The notes beneath the pieces are model-generated. The model was not told where the DNA came from and searched no databases. It saw only the letters and a list, made by a program, of their open reading frames with translations. A program made the position numbers and the translations under genes. A DNA stretch of 64,000 bases from Ornithodoros turicata (Eukaryota; Arthropoda; Arachnida; Ixodida; Argasidae): NCBI RefSeq assembly GCF_037126465.1, contig NW_026999318.1, positions 2,700,447 through 2,764,446 of the forward strand. Reading direction: 5' to 3'. Shown here piece by piece: positions 10,260-22,359 of the stretch. How positions within the stretch are numbered: position 1 is the stretch's first letter; the number at the start of each line of letters is the position of its first letter.

Positions 10260-13200
10260 CTACAACTCATTAATGATTCCTACATCTCCAAAACACTTAA
10301 AAACATTTTCAAAAGGAACGAGGGCCTGATCACCCAGCAGAAATGCTGGATGGAGAGGTACACAGTGTTCATAGAGAAAAGAAAAATGGCGTTGACGATG
10401 TACCTCGAGAAAAGGACAGCTAATAAGTAAATGCAAAATGGACAGGTCAGCTCCACACTCTGTGCACGCTGGTGGGCCCTCTCCTCGTAACAAATGCCCA
10501 TGGGTCAAGAAAGTGTGACCCAATCTGAGCCGACTAAACAAAACTTCGTTCAGTCGGCTCTGAAAGTGTTGCAATGTGCGGTTTTACGGTGTGCAACTTG
10601 TTGACTGTTTGTGTTTCCCAGAAGTCCTGCCATTTTTTATTAATGCCTCTCTTTAACTGGCGGACTAGATCACATAAGGGATCTTCAAAAGGTGTGACAT
10701 CGCTTCCCTGGGCAAAGGCTGCCGCGCGGTCAGCTTTCTCATTTCCACTTATGCCGACATGGCTAGGTACCCAGCAAAATGTTAAGGTGTAACCTCTACC
10801 CTGTACGACACTCGCTAAGTATTGTGCACGCCTCACAAGAAGATTTTTGTGAGTTTTTATAGTATTAATTGCATGCACGGCACTAAGTGAGTCCGTATAT
10901 ATAACAGAAGATGTTATGCGCATTTGTAAGACATGGTTGAGTGCCACCACAATAGCGTACATCTCTGCACTGAAAATGGACAAGACACTGCTAAGACAAT
11001 GGGATTTTGTGCAGTCACCAGACACCATGGCACATGATACCGCTGAACTGGTCTTGGATGCATCGGTGTAAATTTCAGTGTAGTCACCGAAGCTCTCCTT
11101 GAGAAGTTTAAATTCGTGCTGTATCTCAACAGCAGGTCTTTCCCGTTTGTTGAACTTCAACAGTGAAATATCACACGTTATAGCAGGTTGCCAGGGAGGG
11201 AGCATTTTGCTACATTGCAAGGAAGGCAGGTTGTAGCTCAGAAAAGCGTAGTGTTCGGTGTCGCGTTGTAACCGCAGACTGAAAGGCACAACAGCACTGG
11301 GCTTGTTAAGAAACAACCGTTCAAAACGGGTGCTCTCCACACAGGGTAAAGCGGGGTGTTGAGGATACCCTCTTACCCTCAGTCCGTACGACACTGCAAG
11401 ATAGAAGCGTCGCCTTTCTAGAGACCACTCATTTGCTTCAACATAGAGACTTTGAACTGGGGAAGTCCTGAAAGCTCAAAGTACCAACCTTAAGCCGAGG
11501 TGGTGCACTGTATCCAGGCATTTTAAGGCAGAGGGCCGTGCTGACCCATAAACAAAACATGCATAGTCTAACTTGGACCGCACAGTGCTCGTATATATGC
11601 GATGAAGGGTCTCACGATCGGCACCCCAAGACCTGTGTGACAGTATTTTCAAGATATATAAAGACTTGAGGCCCTTTGCTTTCAAGTTTTTGATATGCGC
11701 TGAGAAGGTGAGCTTTCTATCAAAAGTTACTCCCAGGAACTTGTGTTCATCCCGAACGGCAATATCCTGACCACTCATTTGAGTTTGGGTTCTGGGAATA
11801 GACCCCCAATTCTTGTAAAATGAAACCCTCTTGCTCGGTGAAAATTTAATGCCGTTTTCACACGACCACTTGTCTAACTTGTTAAGAGTCAGTTGAAGCT
11901 GTCGCTCAAAACAGCCAGACTTGAAGCTGAGCAGGACATTTGCAAATCATCAACGTACAAGGAATACTTGACTGATGGCGGCATAACGCTTGCAACGGAA
12001 TTCACTTTCACTACAAACAGTGTAACGCTGAGAACGGAGCCTTGTCGGACCCCGTTCTCCTGCACGAATGGGCGAGACAGTGTAGCTCCCAGTTGGACCC
12101 TGAACATACGTCCTTGAAGGAAGTTGGAGATACAACGGAACAACCGGCCGCGTATTCCCAAGGAGTGCAGGTCTCTTAGAATGCCGTATCGCCAGGTTGT
12201 ATCGTAGGCTTTTTCGAGATCGAAAAATATGGAAACACAGTGTCGCCTCCTAATAAATGCTTCTGTTATGGTAGTCTCTAAGCGCAGGAGGTGATCTGAG
12301 GTAGAACGGGAGGATCTGAACCCACATTGGTACTGGTCAAGGCATTGATTTTCCTCCAGGTAGTATATAAGCCGGGCATTGACCATGCGCTCGAAGGTTT
12401 TTCCAAGGCAGCTGGTCAGGGCAATATGCCTATAACTCGCTGGATCTGAAGCTTTTTTGCCAGGTTTGAGAAGAGGAATGACGGTCGCCATTTTCCATCT
12501 GGTACGTAAGGATCCTCCTCGCCAGACAAGATTGAAATAATCAAGAAGGCTTTCCAAAGAGGTAGTTGATAAATGACTGAGCATAGAATAAGTTATACGA
12601 TCAGGGCCAGGTGCTGCGACTTTATGGCAGCACAAGGCTCTGAGCAATTCTTGCATTGTAAAGGGCTGGTTATAGGCACACCTATCACCTGTGCCACTTG
12701 AAATGTTCTGTTTTTCGGCATGATGTTTAACTCTTAAGAAGTTATCACCGTAATGTGAAGAGCTTGACACATTTGCAAAGTGTTCACCGAGAACATTGGC
12801 TTGCTCCTCCATGTTCTGACAAACAGTACCGTTTACCTGCAGTAAAGGAATAGAAAAACTGATATAGTCACCCTTAATTTTTCTCAACCGGTTCCATATT
12901 ATTTTAGATGGTGTGCTTGAGTTCAGGGATGACACAAAATGATTCCAAGAATCTTTCTTGGCTTGACGTCTTGTTCAACGTGCCTTTGCACGAGCTTTCT
13001 TGAAAAGAAGTAAGTTTGTGCTTGTGGGGTATCTCCTGAAAATACCCCACGCCCGATTTTGTTGCTTGCGGGTCTTCTCGCAGTCACTCGTCCACCATGG
13101 CTTTGGACGTCTTGGAAGGTTACCCTTTGTTTGTGGTATCGACTGCTGAGCAGCATTTATAATAGCATTTGTAATTAGGCTGTTTGCTTCGTCAACATGA

Positions 13201-14038
13201 AGATGTTGAAAAGATTGGGTCAAGATATTGGCCTCTTTGGTGAAGAGGTCCCAGTCTGCCTCTTGTAGTTTCCACCGAGGCGGCCGTGTTGCAATGTTGT
13301 TGGTGGGGCCACGAAATGCGACAACAATTGGGAAGTGGTCGCTACCACGCGGGTCGTGACCCACTCTCCAATCTAAAGAGGAAAAAGGGAAGGACTGCAA
13401 ACAGAGATGTCAATAGCAGAGAAGGATTGTGTTGCAGAGTTTAGGTAGGTTTTTGACCCTGTGTTTAGGAGGCAAAGTGACCTTGAAAAGAGATCTCTCT
13501 CCACCATCTTTCCACAGCTATCAACCTTTGCCCTGCCCCACAAGGGATTATGCGCATTGAGGTCGCCTAAAATCATCAAGGGCTGAGGGAGCTGGTCAAT
13601 TAATTTTTCAAACTCTCTCTGACCGACGGAAGTTGAAGGAGGAGAATATAATGAACAGACAGTTATAGTCTGTTCAAGACATACACGGACAGCAACAGCT
13701 TCTAGGTCTGTTGTAAGCGGAATATTCATTGCAGGTACAGAGCGAGGAAGGGCAATGGATACACCACCCGACGAACGTGCTCTGCCTGCACGATCTTTTC
13801 GGAATATATTGCGCCTACGAAAGGGGTTGAAATTTTCTGGATTTATGTAGGTTTCCTGCAGACAGAAACAAGTTGCATTGTGTTCCTCAAACAAGTCGTT
13901 AACGTCATCCAAGTTAGAAAAAAGACCTCGGCAATTCCACTGAAGTATGGTGCCAGCACCCATTAGGAAGGTAAGGGAGGAAAAAAGTAGCAACGACTTT
14001 GTCATAACTTGGATGTGTAACTTGGAGTGTGTGGGCAT
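10260..14038 (-). pseudogene. I-clade LINE ORF2 (endonuclease, reverse transcriptase, RNase H), copy A
   Basis: Domains in order on the minus strand. The AP-type endonuclease has ILQWNCRG, LQET, GDLNAHNPLWG and SDHFP. The reverse transcriptase has AAPGPDRITYSML, VIPLLKPG, FDLEKAYDT, NGVRQGSVLS and YVDD. RNase H has YTDASKT, SAEMYAI, YTDSLSA and NEKADRAA. A C-terminal CxxC...H...C zinc motif (CTECGADLSILHLLISC) follows. All catalytic acids are still readable. Frame changes occur near 13390, 12950, 11780-11890, 11400-11470 and 10560, so no full-length protein can be made. It acted by target-primed reverse transcription. Confidence 0.87.
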
Positions 14039-14049
14039 GAAAGTTTAGT

Positions 14050-15314
14050 TTAGGGAGGAGTAATTCTCGGTGGAGGCATTTTTGGTGTCTCTTTTACTTT
14101 CTTTCCCCTACCTCTGCTAGCCGTTTTCTCTCTTTGTTCTTTTCCAAGAGAGGAAATACCTGACTGGCTGGACGACGACTTCTGTGACAGAGAGTCGTCG
14201 TCTTCCACCTCCATGTTTTGTTGTGTACCTTGAGACGAGGCCTGTGTGGCCCCGTCCCAAATAGACTGCATGCCGTCAGCTTCACAGGAAGCTGAGGCCG
14301 TCTCCTGGCTGCTCATCTGGCAAGTCAGGGAACTTTTAAGGGACACTTCCGTGTCCTGCGTTTCGTGTTGGGGGTGTGGGGTGGAGGCTCAGACGTCTGA
14401 GTCTCCACTGAAACTCTGAGTGGTGCTACCCCCCTGCGCACCACATCAGAGAAAGTACCTTTTCTTTGAAATTCAACCTGTGCCTTTGCCGAGCTGTATA
14501 TTATATTTTGTTCTGCCTTTACTTTCAAGATTTGCTTCTCCTCTTGCCAACGTGGGCACGACCTGGAGTAGACTGCATGCCCACCCTGACAGTTTGCACA
14601 CCTTAAGGCATTTTGGCACGAGTCAGACGTGTGACTTGTCTCTGCACATTTTGGGCAGACAGCCTGACCACGACAGACATGCGAACCATGCCCAAACCGT
14701 TGACACTTAAAACAGCGTCTGGGGTTGGGGACGAACGGGCGTACTGGGCAGCTGACATAACCTGATTTGATACTGGAAGGCAACTTATGGAGTTCAAAGG
14801 TGAGAACGACATGTGGTGTAGGTATTTCTTTTCCTTCTCTGCGTATGATGATCCTCTTTGCGTCGATTACCCCATGGTCCTTTAAGCCCTCCGTCATCTC
14901 AGAGTCAGAACATGGTAGCAACTCACTGGCAGATATGACCCCTTTCACTGTGTTTAAGCTGCGATGTACTGTGACAGAAATTGGGGTTTCTCCAATGGTC
15001 TTTAGTGAACAGAGTGATGTACTTTGTTGCCTAGTTTGCACTTCGACTTGTAAGTCTCCGGTGTTCAGTTTCTTTGCGCTGTAAGACTTCCCAGCCACTT
15101 GTTCAAGTGTCTTAGCCACAAGAAATGAGGACAGCCCTGCAAACGACTTTGTTTCATTCTCTGCATGGATAACTAGGTATTTGGGGAACCACGACTCGTG
15201 ACTGCTTTCAAACAAACTCATTGTGATGTCCACGGTGCGGTGCCGCTTTGGGCGCCGATCAGTGTTTTTTGGGTTTGGTTTGTCCATAAAGAGTGTATGC
15301 TGAATTCTGTGCAA
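14050..15314 (-). pseudogene. I-clade LINE ORF1 (CCHC RNA-binding protein), copy A
   Basis: The ORF opens MHRIQHTLFMDKPNPK and runs about 330 residues. It carries three zinc knuckles near residues 200-255: CFKCQRFGHGSHVC, CPKCAETSHTSDSC and CANCQGGHAVYSRSC, followed by PRWQEEKQILK. This is the nucleic-acid chaperone that coats LINE RNA. A one-base frameshift near 14330-14346 moves the Ser/Gln-rich tail (SLTCQMSSQETASAS) to another frame that ends at 14050, 12 bases before ORF2. Copy F at 62758 carries the homologous N-terminal half. Confidence 0.85.
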
Positions 15315-15521
15315 AGGGTGTGTCGGCCACCACCGACCCTAACCAAGTGAACGTGTCCCACACGCTAACACTTGCCTGTGCACTATACCCAAGTGCAGCT
15401 TCTGGAGAGTGAAAGACTGCCCAAGGTTGACCCTTGCCGCCAAAGAAGGTGAAAAAGGAAAGGTAGAGGCTGAGGAAATAGAGAAAGAGAAAGCAGTCAA
15501 AGTGGAGAAGATGGCAACAGT

Positions 15522-17255
15522 GCAGTGCTGGAGGAAAGGGTGTAGCTGGTCGCGTACAAAGCACACGCGCCAAACCAACTGACGAACGAAAAGGCAGGAC
15601 AATCCCAACCCCCCGAGTTTGACGGGCCGGAACATATTTCCGCGTCTCATTGGTTCATACGACGAACCCCATATAAAGGTGCAAATGACCCGCCGGATTC
15701 GATTAATGTGTGTTCTTGCGCACGGGAGTTCTTGCAGGTAATAACTTATGCGAGAAGCAAAAAACGTATTTGCCACATATGCACGACCGAAAATGAAAAA
15801 GTCCAAAGGTTTCCAGGTTGCCACCAGGTAACGCAGGCGACTCTAGAAAGAAGTCCAAAAAGACCGTGAGCGTCTTGAACAGTTGAGGTCAACTCCCAAG
15901 TATTTGGGAGCTTGCGTAGACCATGACAAGTTGCCATAAAGCTCGGCGTGGAATCCCACCGCCCTAGCCAGGATCCACTGCATTTAGGCCAGCTAATGCG
16001 AGCGCCTCACATCACAAAACCTTTGCACATGACATATCGCACGATGGATGCTGCCAACTGTTCCGCACAACAACGTTACATCATCTGCATAAGCAAGAAC
16101 TTTAACTTCGAATGCGTGCCTACGAAAACCGCGAACATACGGGTCTGCCAGAACCGATCGGCACAGCGGCTCAATGTAAAGGGCAAAGAGGATGGGGGGA
16201 GAGCGGGCATCCCTGTCGCACTGAAGGCCTCACAGGCATAGGGTCCGAAAGCCTTCCATTGACTTGGAACTGTGTGGTGGCACCCCGATAGCACAATCGC
16301 ACCTACTTGAGCAGTACACATCCCACGTTCACGCGACGAAGTAGCCAAAAAAGGAAGGCGTGACTCACTCGGTCAAATGCCTTTTCGAGGTCCAACTGAA
16401 CTAATGCCGCTGATAGCCCAAAGAAGTTGCAACAATCGACCACCGATCGCGCCATATGCGCGTTTGTGAATATTGTACGCCCCTTCATTCCGTAAGTCTG
16501 ATACTCACCAACAACATAGGGCATTAGCTCCTGAAAGCGGGCAATGAAAACCTTCGCAAGTATTTTGGTAATCCACGTTCGCCAATGTTATGGGGTGGTA
16601 GTTGCTTAGTAGCACACGAGATTCTGCATCAAGTTTCTTGGGAATAAGAACCGTACGCGTACGTGTAAATGACTGTGGTAGCATGCCACAAGAGAAGGCA
16701 GTATTAAATACGGTAGATAATATTGGTGCCACCGAATCTTTACAACATTTGTAAAACTCGGGCGTCAACCCATCAGGACAGGGGGCCTTCCCTGCCTGTA
16801 GAGTGGAAATGGCTGCGACTACTTCATCAACTGTGATGGGGCCGCTCACCGTATCCGCTACATCCTGTGGGACTAGCGGCAATAAGGCAAGCAGTGAGCG
16901 CGCTAGTGGTACGTTCTGCAACGGCACCTGCTGCCCAAATATCCCGGAAAAATAATGGAAGAACGCAGCTAAGATATCTGCTGATGAGGACACAGTTTCG
17001 CTGCCAACTCGGACAGAGGAAATTGATTCTCCACTGCATGGCGGGTTTCTGCAGCAACATAGTACTTGGTAGGACGCTCACTGTCAACTAACGTACGAGC
17101 GCGGGCTCGCACGGCAGCACCGCTATACCTCGCATGCATCAAATCACTTATGTCTCGCTTCACCTGACTTATATCGTCAGAATAGGCACCTGGATAATGT
17201 GCTTCCAGCTGTAAGAGTTGATAAAGTTCCGCCTCCAAAGCAGGCGTCTCCGACC
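15522..17255 (-). pseudogene. Tx1/L1-like ORF2, linker and reverse transcriptase region
   Basis: Pieces in order on the minus strand: ALEAELYQLLQLEAHYPGAY; VDSERPTKYY; VDEVVAAISTLQAGKAPCPDGLTPEFYK; SFTRTRTVLIPKK...LSNYHPITLANVDY; LDLEKAFDRVSH at about 16380; and RISYYLQELPC...FIWGSSYEPMRRG...VKLGGLGL. These match the L1/Tx1 reverse transcriptase order (PDGL, LIPK..NY.PI, LEKAFD, FIW, GGLGL). The segment between 16380 and 15825 is badly degraded, and no YxDD motif was found in frame. Several frameshifts are present. Confidence 0.78.
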
Positions 17256-17267
17256 ACAGCAACCTGC

Positions 17268-17403
17268 AGGATGCGTTGGATTAGGACTTCGTCCGAAATT
17301 CCCATACCCGTCTGATAGGCGGTGAGGTCATCCAGGAAATCGGCAACAGACTTCTTATCGGTGTAACCTGAGAAGGTAGGCACCGGCAAGTTGAGTCGTA
17401 GAG
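17268..17403 (-). pseudogene. Gag-like fragment (retroelement capsid type)
   Basis: The minus strand encodes LNLPVPTFSGYTDKKSVADF, then LDDLTAYQTGMGISDEVLIQ and RILQVA. The pattern PTFSG..D..S...FL..L..Y....G.SD is common at the start of Gag domains of arthropod LTR-type retroelements and of Gag-derived genes. Only about 45 residues exist. It sits between the foldback element (from 17404) and resumed Tx1/L1 coding sequence (from about 17255), so it arrived with, or was captured by, the foldback insertion. Confidence 0.5.
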
Positions 17404-20243
17404 GGCTAGTTCCATCTCAAATCGAACAATCCGGTACACTTGATGTCTCAAATGAACGGGAAAAAAATATATGTTGAAGCCATCGGTGAGTTAGGAGAAA
17501 TAAACGCTTTCCGAATTCTCTGCGCTGCGCGGTTCGGGAAATAGGAGAGGAGGAAAAAACTGCCTCTCATAAGGCGACGTCGTCGCGAGCGGGTTTGAGC
17601 GTTCGCTACAAGGCCATTTCTTCTCGCATTATAGTAATTTTTTTATCTGGCTTTGGACCACTTAGGGCACAATAGGATCCTTCGTTGGCAGTGCTGTACC
17701 GGTTTTTGTTTGTCTGCAAAAAAATATCAAAGTTGACTCAAAGTGCCGAAAAGCACCATATTCACTGCAGCTTTGCGGACAATGTAAAAAACGGATAAGA
17801 CTGGGCTTTATGCTGTTTAATTTGTCATTCATAGGGCTATCGAATGATGTATAATTTGTTGCTCTACTGTGTAAGGAACGTAAGCGATACTTCTTGTAGT
17901 AGCACCATACCACCGAAAAATGACGAATTTCGGAAGCCTTTATCTAAAAAAAAACCCACCAAAAACTTGCCTCAAAAATTTTATATGTTGTAGGTAGTTC
18001 CTTAGACTATGCACAGAAGCAAAATCAAAAGTCGGACTTGATCGGTAGGCGCACTGTGAATTTTTTGCCAGCCCTATACGCGGAGCGCATTAAAGCGGAG
18101 GCACCGCGTCCCGCGTGTTGCAAAATCGAATTTTCCAAAGGGACTTTCAACTTCTGTCTTCATATAAAAAGTAATTGCTGTCATTTGAAACCATTCTGAG
18201 GTTTCAAGGTTTCCTTTTAAAGGTTCTGATCGTTTGCGTTCATAACAATGGTGTAATCGCTGAATCTAGATTGTGGAGCAACCAGATGTGCTCGCATTTT
18301 TTGCGGGATGTCACACATGCATTGCAAGTGCTGGGAGCCCGGGAAGAACAGAATGATTTTACATGTTGGTAAGAGGCATATCTGTTCAGGATTATTCTAA
18401 ACAAGCATGTTTACTGTACGCATTATGGCAGGAGGGACGCAGTGACTTCCAGTATTCTTTGAAACATTTCCTTTCCTACGGCCCCATGACCTCGGACGGG
18501 GGAAATTGCACTGAGGAAAATGTTGTAGTGTCATACGCACACACTCAAGGCTAATTCATGGTGCGTTTTGTGAACCTTGCCGAAACAGCCCGACTGGCGT
18601 CGCTGTCCAATATGTTATTCGGTTCGACATGCTGCGACCATGGGAAGGTCCTGATCGCATTTACTCCCTGAAGACACCTTGCGCAAAGTTTCGCCTACAC
18701 ACAGAAGACGCTTCACTCACTTCTCGACTACAGAAGTGCATGGAGTGCCCTTATACAGAGTGTACGACGACATCTGTATTACTGGAGTGTGTCGTCCTGG
18801 TATTACACCTACCTCCATGGCCTCTTCGTTGTACAGTGCTGATCGTGTGGATTTCGCTGACTACTGCCTCATACACAAAAAAAAAGTGCTATAGACAAAG
18901 GATTTTCGCTTTGCTTCGGAGATCGGCGTAGCTGCCATAAAGACTGTGGTTCCAGCAGATCAAGCCGAACAGCGTAACAGAAACGGGCCAGCTATGCAGA
19001 AGCTGCTTCAAGTACTTCACTGCAAAGGTGGCTGAATCACAACACGCAGCAATGTTGCCCACATTTGAAAGAAAATCTGACAAGAACCTGCCATCAAAAG
19101 TAACATTAAGGAAAGTGGCTTCCACAACGGCCTAAAGCAGTTCATGACACGAGCACTCTCATCCACCCGGAATGCTATGCATAACTTACGTTACCTTCTT
19201 ACCTTCGTCACCTTCTCTTCTTCGCTGTCAAGTTCTTGTTATTCTGTGTACTCTAAATATGCTTCGATATGATCACGGTGGACAAATATACCTCTTATAA
19301 AGACGTAAAAGTATTCTAAAGCATTCTGTTCTTCACGGGCTCCCAGCACTTGCAATGCATGTGTGTCATCCCGCAAAAAATGTGAGCACATATGGTTGCT
19401 CCACAATTTACATTCAGCGATTACAACACAATTATGAACGCAAGCGCTCAGAACGGTTTCAAATGATAGCAATTACTTTTTATGTGAAGACAGAAGTTGA
19501 AAGTCCCTTTGGAAAATTCGATTTTGCAACACGCGGGACACGGTGCCACGGCTTGAATGTGCTCCGCGTATAGAGCTGGCAAAAAATTCACAGTGCGCCT
19601 ACCGATAAAGTCCGACTTTTGATTTTTCTTCTGTGCATAGTCTAAGGAACTACCTACAACATATAAAATTTTTGAGGCAAGTTTTTGGTGGGGTTTTTTA
19701 GATAAAGGCTTCCGAAATTCGTCATTTTTCGGTGGTATGGTGCTACTAAAAGAGGTATCGCTTACGTTTCATACGCAGTAGAGCAACAAATTATACATCA
19801 TTCGATAGCCCTATGAATGACAAATTAAACGGCATAAAGCCCAGTCTTATCCGTTTTTTTACATTGTCCGCAAAGCTGCAGTGAATATGGTGCTTTTCGG
19901 CACTTTGAGTCAACTTTGATATTTTTTTTGCAGACAAACAAAAACCAGTACAGCACTGCCAACGAAGGATCCTATTGTGCCCTAAGTGGTCCAAAGCCAG
20001 ATAAAAAAATTACTCTAATGCGAGAAGAAATGGCCTTGTAGCGAACGCTCAAACCCGCTCGCGACGACGTCGCCTTATGAGAGGCAGTTTTTTCCTCCTC
20101 TCCTATTTCCCGAACCGCGCAGCGCAGAGAATTCGGAAAGCGTTTGTTTCTCCTAACTCACCGATGGCTTCAACATATATTTTTTTCCCGTTCATTCGAG
20201 ACATCAAGTGTACCGGATTGTTCGATTTGAGATGGAACTAGCC
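17404..20243. mobile_element. Foldback DNA element with about 1-kb terminal inverted repeats
   Basis: Reading in from 17404 (GGCTAGTTCCATCTCAAATC) and, in reverse complement, from 20243 gives nearly the same sequence for about 1 kb, to roughly 18415 and 19240. Shared marks include a GCGCTGCGCGGTTCGGGAA block and a GACGACGTCG tract. AGAG flanks both ends (17400-17403 and 20244-20247), a possible 4-bp target duplication. The unique centre (18416-19239) holds no recognised transposase. It interrupts the Tx1/L1-like ORF2. Confidence 0.8.
18175..18600 (+). pseudogene. Unrecognised reading-frame remnants in the foldback element
   Basis: A frame in the left inverted repeat encodes LWSNQMCSHFLRDVTHALQV; its mirror copy at 19472-19239 encodes LWSNHMCSHFLRDDTHALQV and stays open longer. 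The left version shifts frame at 18363 into LVRGISVQDYSKQACLLYAL and ends at 18554. Conservation of the protein reading across both arms suggests it was once coding. I do not recognise the family; a transposase terminal region is one guess. Confidence 0.3.
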
Positions 20244-20863
20244 AGAGGCGTAGCGAATAGACGCAAGTGCTGTCGAGCTTCATGGGCAATAGTTACTCCG
20301 ACACCAATAGCCTCCCACTTAAGCTCGCACTTGAATTCTTCCCATGCAACTACGACATCAGTCCGCTTGCGTGCTGACGTCAGCATATCCTTTATTTTCC
20401 CAACCAGACTTTTCCTGGACAAAAGAGAGTTATTCAGCTTCCACAAAACGTACGAAGTCAGACGAGGTGCCCTACTAGGTTCCGAAAACTTGATTGAAAC
20501 ACAGAGGTGGTCCGAAAAGTGAACGGGTAGAATGCGAAAGTTAGCTGGAGCGCGAAAAGGGTAATTCGTATATATGCGGTCTAGGGATGAGTGCGACCCT
20601 CCTTGCTCCCTGGTAAAAGGAAGTTGTGGAGCATCTGCATAACGACTGACATCAACACAACCTACCGCCTCAGTTACCGCAGACAATGTAAGTGCGCTCG
20701 CTGCATATCGAGATGAACCATCATGCACAACTGGAGCACAGTTAAAATCGCCTAGTACAACTAGATACCCTGGAGCATCCTACAGAGTGCTCAGTCCTTC
20801 AAACAAAGACGTCCTCTCAGGTTCTGCGGTAGGAGCGTACACATTGATAAAGCGAACGTGCTA
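20204..20863 (-). pseudogene. Tx1/L1-like ORF2, endonuclease second half
   Basis: Minus-strand coding resumes right after the CACTA-type element with RFINVYAPTAEPE. It continues YLVVLGDFNCAPVVHD (the GDFN endonuclease motif), LDRIYTN and LPVHFSDHLCVSI (the SDH motif). A linker, EWKWEAIGVGV-like, ends in ARQHLR, where the foldback insertion begins. It shows the endonuclease domain was intact before the 10.6-kb element landed in it. An in-frame stop near 20768 and other changes make it non-functional. Positions below 20244 belong to the foldback element. Confidence 0.8.
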
Positions 20864-20884
20864 CCCAGTCGAAAAAAACACCAG

Positions 20885-21430
20885 ACCGGGTCTGGTGTAT
20901 CCTGGTGTTTTCTGGTGTATACACCAGACCGGTGTGGTGTGTCCTGGTGTACACACCAGACTGGTGTGGTGTGTCCTGACGTGCACACCAGACTGGTGTG
21001 GTGTGTCCTGGTGTACACACCAGACTGGTGTGATGTGTCTTGGTGTACACACCAGCCTGGTGTGGTGTGTCCTGACGTGCACACCAGCCTGGTGTGGTGT
21101 GTCCTGACGTGCACACCAGACTGGTGTGATGTGTCTTGGTGTACACACCAGCCTGGTGTGGTGTGACCTGACGTGCACACCAGCCTGGTGTGGTGGTGTC
21201 CTGACGTGCACACCAGCCTGGTGTGATGTGTCTTGGTGTACACACCAGCCTGGTGTGGTGTGTCCTGATGTGCACACCAGCCTGGTGTGGTGTTCTCTGG
21301 TGTACACACCAACATGGTGTCGTGTGCCCCGGTGTGCACACCAGCCTGGTGTGGTGTTCTCTGGCGTATACACCAACATGGTGTGGTGTGCCCCGGTGTG
21401 CACACCAGCCTGGTGTGGTGTTCTCTGGTG
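20885..21430 (+). repeat. Left subterminal repeat array of the CACTA-type element
   Basis: About 16 imperfect units of 31-32 bp share GGTGTGGTGTGTCCTG, then ACGTGCACACC or TGTACACACC. Each unit carries the near-palindrome ACACCAG-nnn-CTGGTGT (core ACACCAGACTGGTGT). Long frames through it in several phases (for example 20791-21510) are low-complexity artefacts. In CACTA elements such arrays are binding sites for transposon proteins during end synapsis. Confidence 0.85.
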
Positions 21431-21804
21431 CACCACTGTGCTGATGATAAGCTGCATGTTGTGGTGTGCTGTGGTGTACGACACGGCTGCAGTTTCTGTG
21501 TTATACACACCAGTCAATCTAACGATATTTTGGGTGCACGCTAAATCACATACCAAATGCTTTTTGTTCTGCAGGAGCAGGTCGGGGAGCAATTATTCCT
21601 TCAAACAGCATTTCTTGTACCAAAGCAATGCGTCATTAAATTTTCTGCTTTGTTACCTTTCATGGCACATAAAATATGAAATTACACAAATTATTTGCAT
21701 GCTGTTTCATAAAACAACCCTCTCACTGCCTGTGAGCAAGTATGTACGTCATTTGCCATGCCTCCCTTAAGCAGCAGAGTAGTCATTGTATACAGATAAA
21801 CAAA

Positions 21805-21810
21805 TTTATT
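21805..21810 (-). terminator. Candidate poly(A) signal of the transposase gene
   Basis: AATAAA on the minus strand, 550 bases after the stop at 22360 and between that stop and the left subterminal array. It is the only canonical hexamer noted in this 3' region. Assignment is by position only. Confidence 0.4.
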
Positions 21811-22359
21811 ATGCATGAACCTGATCGTCCGGCTTTTAGTATGGCATACCAGCTATAGTATGCCTACAAAACTTGTTTTGTAGTTTTGAGCGACACTTTA
21901 CGTAGTTCTAGGTAAACAAAGAAAGGGAAATACGCTGAAGAAGTATGTTGCACTCCATTTCCTAAAAGTTGCACATGATTAAAAAGCATCCGGAAGAAAG
22001 CCCGGAGCCTGTTTTGTTCTCAGCTCATGCACCACGTATCTATTATGTTTCAGCAGTGATGCCATATGTGATGGATCACATGCCATGGCACCATGTTACG
22101 TCATGACATCCTCAGGATCTGCAATGCACTCTTTTCATGATGAAATAATTCTTGAAAAATGCGTGGAACAGAGGCCGTGTGCTCACGCTGTCGACCACCT
22201 GTGCTCGTCATTCTTTCACAGGAGCTCATTTTAGTTCTTGTTGAACACGAAAAAAAAAAAAAATCTACATCACCTTAGTGCTCCTTTACTGTCATCTTTG
22301 AATACTTACTTTTATCAAGGATGGTATCACGTTTCTCTTAGCAAATGCTTCAGCTATAC

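Larger units (their letters stand above)
10088..15507 (-). mobile_element. I-clade LINE copy A, full length (5.4 kb) inside the Tx1/L1-like LINE
   Basis: It is flanked by a 14-base target duplication with two mismatches: AGGATGGCAGCAGT at 10074-10087 and AAGATGGCAACAGT at 15508-15521. On the minus strand it has a 5' leader (15507-15315), ORF1 with CCHC knuckles, ORF2 with endonuclease, reverse transcriptase and RNase H, and a short 3' region ending in TGGCGCATTATG... and ATCATCATC. RNase H after the reverse transcriptase together with a CCHC-bearing ORF1 points to the I group of non-LTR elements. Both ORFs are broken. Confidence 0.88.

Noticed and set aside
20885..21430. CRISPR-like regular repeats
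   Set aside because: There are no unique spacers, units are contiguous and palindromic, and the array lies at a transposon end in a eukaryotic genome.
20791..21592. Long overlapping frames of up to 243 codons in both directions (HTTPGWC, VHTSLVWC repeats)
   Set aside because: They are translations of the 31-32 bp subterminal array, open in several phases because unit lengths avoid stops. They are not proteins.
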